From Piper betle (Eukaryota; Streptophyta; Magnoliopsida; Piperales; Piperaceae), in NCBI GenBank assembly GCA_033002965.1, contig JAURVB010013598.1, forward strand, positions 45,852 to 109,851: 64,000 nt of DNA. Direction: 5' to 3'. The notes below the pieces were generated by a model. It did not search any database, was not told the origin of the DNA, and worked only from the letters and a program-made list of their open reading frames with translations. A program made the position numbers and the translations under genes. Shown here in pieces: positions 59,261 through 64,000 of this stretch. Numbering within the stretch: the first letter of the stretch is position 1; every line of letters begins with the position of its first letter.

Positions 59261-59572
59261 ATGAATTCTTGTTCCAAACCCCATTGCCTGATCCATATCG
59301 AACTGGGTTTCAAGACACCTCAGTTCCAGAGAGGCTACTGTAAGCTGTCTCCTACCATGCAGGACAGGGGCAAGAACAGGAAACCGTTGCAGAGGGGAAG
59401 AATCAGCGCCAAAGCAATCCAAGCCGTCCAACTGCTTAAGCAGTCCAAAGGTGATGAAGTATTGGACGTCTGGGGAAGACAGATCTCGTGGCAGTCCCTC
59501 AAGAACTCCATTGGCAGGATGTGTCTGTCTTGGCTCTCCAGTCCCCTTTCTATCGTTTGTGTTAGAAATTAA
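59261..59572 (+). pseudogene. THA8-like PPR protein remnant
   Basis: A 103-codon frame from MNSCSKPHCL contains GRISAKAIQAVQLLKQSKGD. This resembles the start of the plant THYLAKOID ASSEMBLY 8-like short PPR proteins, which have a STEAIQAVQxLKRAK box. The expected downstream RLLKxDLxAxLxEL helix and PPR units are replaced by WGRQISWQSLKNSIGRMCLS and a stop. The basic N-terminus is compatible with an organelle transit peptide. It is most likely a 3'-truncated remnant. Confidence 0.45.
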
Positions 59573-59579
59573 ACTTAAT

Positions 59580-60150
59580 TTAATATAATTATCATTTTGG
59601 TAAGTAAAGAGGCTTGAAAATTTGAAGAGGTAACGTTGAACGTGAATGAGGTTAACGGGTTTGAAATAGAGGAACTTACCAATATCGAAGAATGTGAAAG
59701 GGTTCTCAAAATGTATAAATAAGTATTTGAGTTTTTATGTAAAATTAAGACTCACAAGTTAAACTTCGTAGTGAATTCACTGTTAGGTGTAATGGTGTTT
59801 AATTTATATTTCATGAAGATCTTCTTAAAAAAACATATTGTCCTCATATTTAATTGTTATTATCAAGCTCATTAGTTTTATCATTGCCTCCAACACACTG
59901 GTATAGAGTTAAGTTAAGTTTGAGAAAAGATATGTGAAATGTGAGTCATGTTATATTTGATTAGATGCAACTTCGAATTAAGATACATAAAATTACATTA
60001 TGAAGGTGCTTTGAAGAATTAAAGAAGATTTTATAAGAATTGAAGAGAGTGAAAGGAACTCTCTTGCAATTCATTAAAGAATTTGACATTATGAACGAAG
60101 GTTTAGAGGGGCGAAATGTTAGGCAATGTTGATTGATCTAAGAGAAGGTG
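59580..60150. other. Intergenic, no gene seen
   Basis: AT-rich sequence between the THA8-like remnant and the block duplicated from upstream of copy A. No feature was recognised. Confidence 0.4.
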
Positions 60151-60184
60151 ATGTTGTGAATTTGGAGTGAAAGAGACGAGATAT

Positions 60185-60690
60185 ATCTCTTCTATGTCTA
60201 TCAAGAAGCATGGTAGACGGAAATATGTCAGAGGATGCGACAAGTTGGAAGAGAGACGATCAAGAATGTTCTATTTATTTTCCATACATAAAATAAATAA
60301 TTTGTTTTGGGGGAAGAAAACAAGTACATCTATATTAAATAATGTATTGTGAATAAATGAAAGGCATGCAAATAAAATTGATGACGTGAATAGAATAATG
60401 AAGCAAGGCACTTACTAGAATAAAATGAAACATATAAAACAAGAGATTGTGGAGTAATAGTCAACTTTTTTATTGAGTCACGATACAAATAATATCTTAT
60501 AATTTTATTTATGAAGACTAAAAGAAAATGTAAAGGCATGTTATATAATTAACACTTGAACAATTAAAGGATAACCTATTAATGGAAGAGAATAATTAAA
60601 GGATAACCTATTAAGGGAAGAAAATAATTAAAGGATAACCTATTAATCGAAAAGTTTATTATTTCCAACAATTTAATCTCACCTAGTGCC
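60185..60690. repeat. Upstream block of copy C, homologous to 33450-33960
   Basis: It matches the block upstream of copy A in order and orientation. It has an added local triplication of AATTAAAGGATAACCTATTA at about 60565-60645 that is single in copy A. Confidence 0.8.
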
Positions 60691-60810
60691 CTTCTGAATT
60701 CAATGACATGAGAAAAAATTCTGATTGAGGAGTTTATTCACTTCAAAAATTGGTACAAACGTAAAACATTTTTGTTTGTTTCCCGGCTAAAGAAGGAGAT
60801 GCATGTGGAC

Positions 60811-60864
60811 GCCGGTGATCTTGAATGGATATGCATCTTGTATTTGACCATGAAATGGTCCCGG
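60811..60864 (+). promoter_or_regulatory. Conserved upstream motif of copy C, displaced by a MITE
   Basis: GGTGATCTTGAATGGATATG, GCATCTTGTATTTGACCATG and GGTCCCGG match the motifs upstream of copies A and B. It now lies 603 bases from the ATG. Removing the 380-base element and one 8-bp target duplication gives 215 bases, against 212 and 219 in copies A and B. Confidence 0.5.
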
Positions 60865-60949
60865 CATGAAGGGGGATTAGGTGAAGGAAGGGAAAATAAA
60901 AAATAACAATAATAAGACATAAAAAAATAAAAAAATAAGACGTGTTGAT

Positions 60950-61118
60950 TAGGGTACTAATTGAGCGAGCGAGCCGAGCTTAACATGTGTTCGAACTCGA
61001 ATATACTTAAAGTTGTGGTTTGAATATACTTAAAGCTCGGCAATGTGGTTTGAACCCACAACCTTGAAGTTATCAAAGTGAATACTTACCATCTCAACTA
61101 TCTTGCTTCTTTGTTATT

Positions 61119-61157
<39 letters not shown>

Positions 61158-61329
61158 AAGACTATATTATTATATTATTTTATCGAGTCAAGTTCGAGTT
61201 ATAACTGAGTCGAGTCGAGTCGAACACGACCTTGCTCGAAGCTCGGCTTGTAAGATTCGAGTTCGAGTCAAGTCAAGCCGAGCCGAATACTAAATGCTCA
61301 CGAGTTGGCTCGCTTAATTAGCAACCCTA
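60950..61329. mobile_element. hAT-like MITE inserted upstream of copy C
   Basis: A 380-base element with ends TAGGGTACTAATTGAGCGAG and, inverted, TAGGGTTGCTAATTAAGCGA. It is flanked by identical 8-bp copies of GTGTTGAT (60942-60949 and 61330-61337). The interior has a (TA)n at about 61129-61153 and GAGTCGAGTCGAG words as in the copy at 17201-17781. Copy A shows the uninterrupted site at about 34131-34142. The exact duplication suggests a fairly recent insertion. There is no transposase. Confidence 0.85.
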
Positions 61330-61466
61330 GTGTTGATCCGTAACTTTACTATATTTAACATTTAATACAATATATACATCATTTACTTCTTGTATTTCAA
61401 ACCGTTCCCTTCCGCTTCTCTCCCTCAAACCAACTGAGATCAGATCCGAAGAGAAGAGAAGAGATC

Positions 61467-63417
61467 ATGGCCGACCACTTGAGCGACATCGTCCTTCGCC
61501 TGGTACGGGACCGGGGGCCGCCGAGCTTCTACAACCGGGAGTCCACATTCCAAGCTCTCAAAAGTTCTCTCGACGATTCCCCTCCCGACCCCTCGCGCAT
61601 CGCCGCATCGAAACGACGACTCCTCCAACCTCCCTACACTCCCTCCACCCGTCTCTTGTCCCCCGACCAAGCCATCCAACAAGCTCTCACCATCGCCGAC
61701 CACCGCATCCAAAGCTGCTTCCTCAGCCCTCAAGCTCACCTCTTCTCCAAAGTCATCGACCACTACTCCCTCCCTCCTCATCTTGGTTTCTCTGCTAAAC
61801 GAGACTTGCTTGAGCTGCTCCTGCTTGCGCCTCCTCCTCCTCCTTCTTCTTCGACCTTGACACTGCAGGCTGATAAGCTCTTTGCGAAGATCATTGACGA
61901 TGCCTGCAAAAAAGTAGTCGCCAGCTCTACTTCTGACTGCTTGGAAGGGCTGGTTGTGTCGGCCATCATCAATGCTACTTCGGATGATGACATGATCAGA
62001 GCTACACTCGTCCAGCGCCTGCTTCTATCCACTGCACTGAGGCCACTGGAGAGGGAGTGCCTTGATGCATACAAGCAAGTTTTCGCCGGTGCCATCTTGG
62101 AGCTGGCGGAGGGCTATCCTTCTGCGGAGGCGGCGGGGGCAGCTGTCGCTGCCGCGGCAGACCGATGGCCTGGCGGCGGCGCACACACCAGAGATGAGGT
62201 GAAAAGGTTTGTGAGCTTGGGTCGAGAAGCGATCCCTTCAATGAGGGACCGGCTCGATCGAGGTCGTCAAGCGTGCGATCATGAGGGTGAGGAAAGGAAG
62301 AGACAATTTATGCCCTCTCAAAGACGCCATGAATGTTCTCTCCCAAATGCCTCCCGACTCTTCCATGGCCGAGATCATCGTACACCGACTTGTTTTTCAC
62401 AGTAAGCCCTTTCCTACCGAGCAGTACAGTTCTTTGATGAGATCGTGTATGAATCACCTGATCAATCTCTCCGTAAATCAGACGTCTGAAAGAAGCATCG
62501 ACGTTGAAGAATTCGCTTGCTTCTTTTCTCCCGACGTGATTCTCATGATGGGCATGACCTCCCAAAATAATCTTACTATTGAAGAAAATATTGGAGGGTC
62601 TTCTTCTCCTCAAGCCCACGGAGCGATCCGTGATCGGCTGGAGATGAATTATCAAACACCATATCCAGAAATGGAATCCAAAATAGACAAAGTGCTAAGA
62701 GATGCGCTTATGGATGCAGGGGAGAGGTTAGAGAGTTCCACTGCAATGGAAGAGTCGTCCAACAATGATAGCTTGGAAGCTATTATTCAGGCTATAATTT
62801 CTGCCTTCCCGGCCCCATCGCTGAGCAGAGATCTTCTCAGGCAAGTTCTGATTGACAGCAAGGAACCGCCCCCAGAGTCCTTGGTGGACCAAGCATTCAT
62901 GGGAATCGTTTTCTCTGCAATGGACAGCATAAACAGATCATCAGGGTCTTGCAGAAAGGATATAGTGGATTATTTGTTGGATGCCATTGAAGATCAAATA
63001 AAGTCTTCCATCATGAAGCAGGCGCTGGTCGAACGGTTGGTATTCTCTTGCAGGCCTCCCCCGGCGGAGCTATCAGGTGGCCATGTTCTGGGTACTTCGA
63101 TTGCTGCCGGGGTGAGGCAGCTCGCGGAGGAGCTCTCAGTGGAGCGGCCATTGGAAGCAATGGCTGGTGCCATCCGCCGGTTGCCATTTGCTGGACCTGT
63201 GGTGAAGAAGATCCTTTTGCTCATCGTCTCAAATGTTGAGGAGCCGAGCAAGAAGTTGCCCCAGGCAAAGAAGAAAGATGAGAAAAAAGAGGAAGAGAAG
63301 AAAAAGGATGAGAAGATGCCTTATGGGAGGGAAAGTGAGCAATGGCCATGCCTTGGTCCTCCTACCAGGTTTATGGTGAAACAGAAGTTCAAAGTTGTTA
63401 AACCCAAACCCCAGTGA
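61467..63417 (+). pseudogene. Unrecognised helical-repeat protein, copy C, one frameshift
   Basis: The third copy starts MADHLSDIVLRLV. The frame holds to about residue 264, where one extra C (about 62259, reading GATCGAGG where copy B reads GATGAGG) shifts it. From about 62281 the next frame continues to the stop at 63417. Without that base the frame is 649 residues. It keeps all helical repeat units but has a three-base deletion just before the shift, a shortened SSTAMEESSNND region, and a Lys/Glu-rich tail (KKKDEKKEEEKKKDEK) where copies A and B have HGMPDWEE units. The last residues, CLGPPTRFMVKQKFKVVKPK plus PQ, are conserved. Substitutions against B are spread throughout, so this is an older duplicate. 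It may be functional if the extra base is an assembly error. Confidence 0.75.
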
Positions 63418-64000
63418 TAATTGAACATGAATTCTAGGACTTTGCTTCCTCTTGCTATGTAAGCATTTTAACTATTGATTTCGTTTAGCTTGAAAAAAAA
63501 AACCCAATAGCATGAAAATTGATGAGTCAAAGTAATATGTTCAATTTCAAATCTCATTATATACAGTTTTGTTCGATGTCTTACTCCATTTGCAGAGTTC
63601 CACGGAAAAAAAGTAGAAGTAGCTTTTAATGATGTTAAAAACATAAGTGCCAATTTGTCTGGAAAAAATTTCTCCCCACCGTTGAAAATTTATTAAAATT
63701 TGTGTTAATTTATTATTCTATGATTCGAAAAGTGGTTACACACATGTTTAATGAGCAAAATCACTTTTTACTTTCAAGGTATCATCGGTTGGTTTAAAGT
63801 CTATATCAAGGCTACTGTCACAGGGGTCAGTTTAGGGGATAAATTTTTCGCCCAAACTGCCACTGTGCGGCGTGTTTCCCTCCCTGGAAACACCAGCCAA
63901 CACCACCTCTGCACCCCAACGTGCTGTGGTGCACAGCGGCCTCGGACCGCACGCCTGCAAGTATCGCACGCACCCAGTCCCGGTACCGCGCCCAGCTACC
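63418..64000. other. 3' flank of copy C, then GC-rich sequence at window end
   Basis: Up to about 63670 this is the family's shared 3' flank. From about 63835 the composition becomes GC-rich (GTGTTTCCCTCCCTGGAAAC, GTGCTGTGGTGCACAGCGG), possibly the edge of another element or exon cut off by the window. Confidence 0.4.

Noticed and set aside
1..64000. CRISPR arrays, operons, bacterial-type promoters, tRNA or rRNA genes
   Set aside because: None seen. The regularly spaced units at 18.5-19.4 kb are diverged tandem repeats in a plant genome, not spacer-repeat arrays.

Overview
This window is nuclear DNA of a flowering plant. Evidence: split genes with GT-AG introns, U-box/ARM, PPR, UVI4-like, IRK-interacting and RAD21-type genes, GC-rich exons in AT-rich intergenic DNA, long (TA)n microsatellites, and small hAT-like inverted-repeat elements with 8-bp target duplications. 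I cannot name the species; the GC-rich exons would suit a monocot or magnoliid, but that is a weak inference.

Layout. 0-3.6 kb: a decayed MYB-related (SHAQKY-like) gene and nothing else clear. 4.0-5.9 kb (+): a two-exon IRK-interacting/GIL1-type gene. 6.7-8.8 kb (-): a UVI4/OSD1 (POLYCHOME) type cell-cycle gene that looks like two tandem copies fused in frame. 9-19.7 kb: repeat territory with MITEs, microsatellites, hairpin clusters, a ~90-bp tandem array, an F-box-associated pseudogene and a frameshifted membrane-protein gene. 20.5-22.6 kb (+): a DEDD-exonuclease-fold protein that has lost its catalytic residues, plus a truncated tandem pseudogene. 24.9-28.4 kb (+): a complete 13-coding-exon RAD21-type cohesin kleisin gene. 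31.2-31.8 kb (-): a PPR gene fragment.

33.4-49.3 kb and 59.9-63.7 kb hold the most unusual content: three near-full-length direct copies (A 34.3 kb, B 42.5 kb, C 61.5 kb) and two fragments of a gene family I do not recognise. Copy B is an intact 714-codon single-exon ORF for a helical protein with at least five degenerate internal repeats. Copies A and B also carry pieces of a convergent, decayed At1g73710-like PPR gene downstream. All three copies share a conserved upstream motif at the same distance from the ATG, and copy C has a 380-bp hAT-like MITE inserted between that motif and its ATG. 49.7-52.9 kb (-): a PUB42/43/44-type U-box/ARM ubiquitin ligase gene. 54.2-58.5 kb: a 2-kb direct duplication. 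59.3 kb: a THA8-like remnant.

Several otherwise well-formed genes (IRKI, UVI4-like, PUB-like) each need one extra base to read through, and copy A differs from copy B in its second half almost only by single-base indels. Consensus errors in the assembly must therefore be excluded before any of these is called a pseudogene. The PPR gene at 46-49 kb carries true in-frame nonsense codons and is a real pseudogene.
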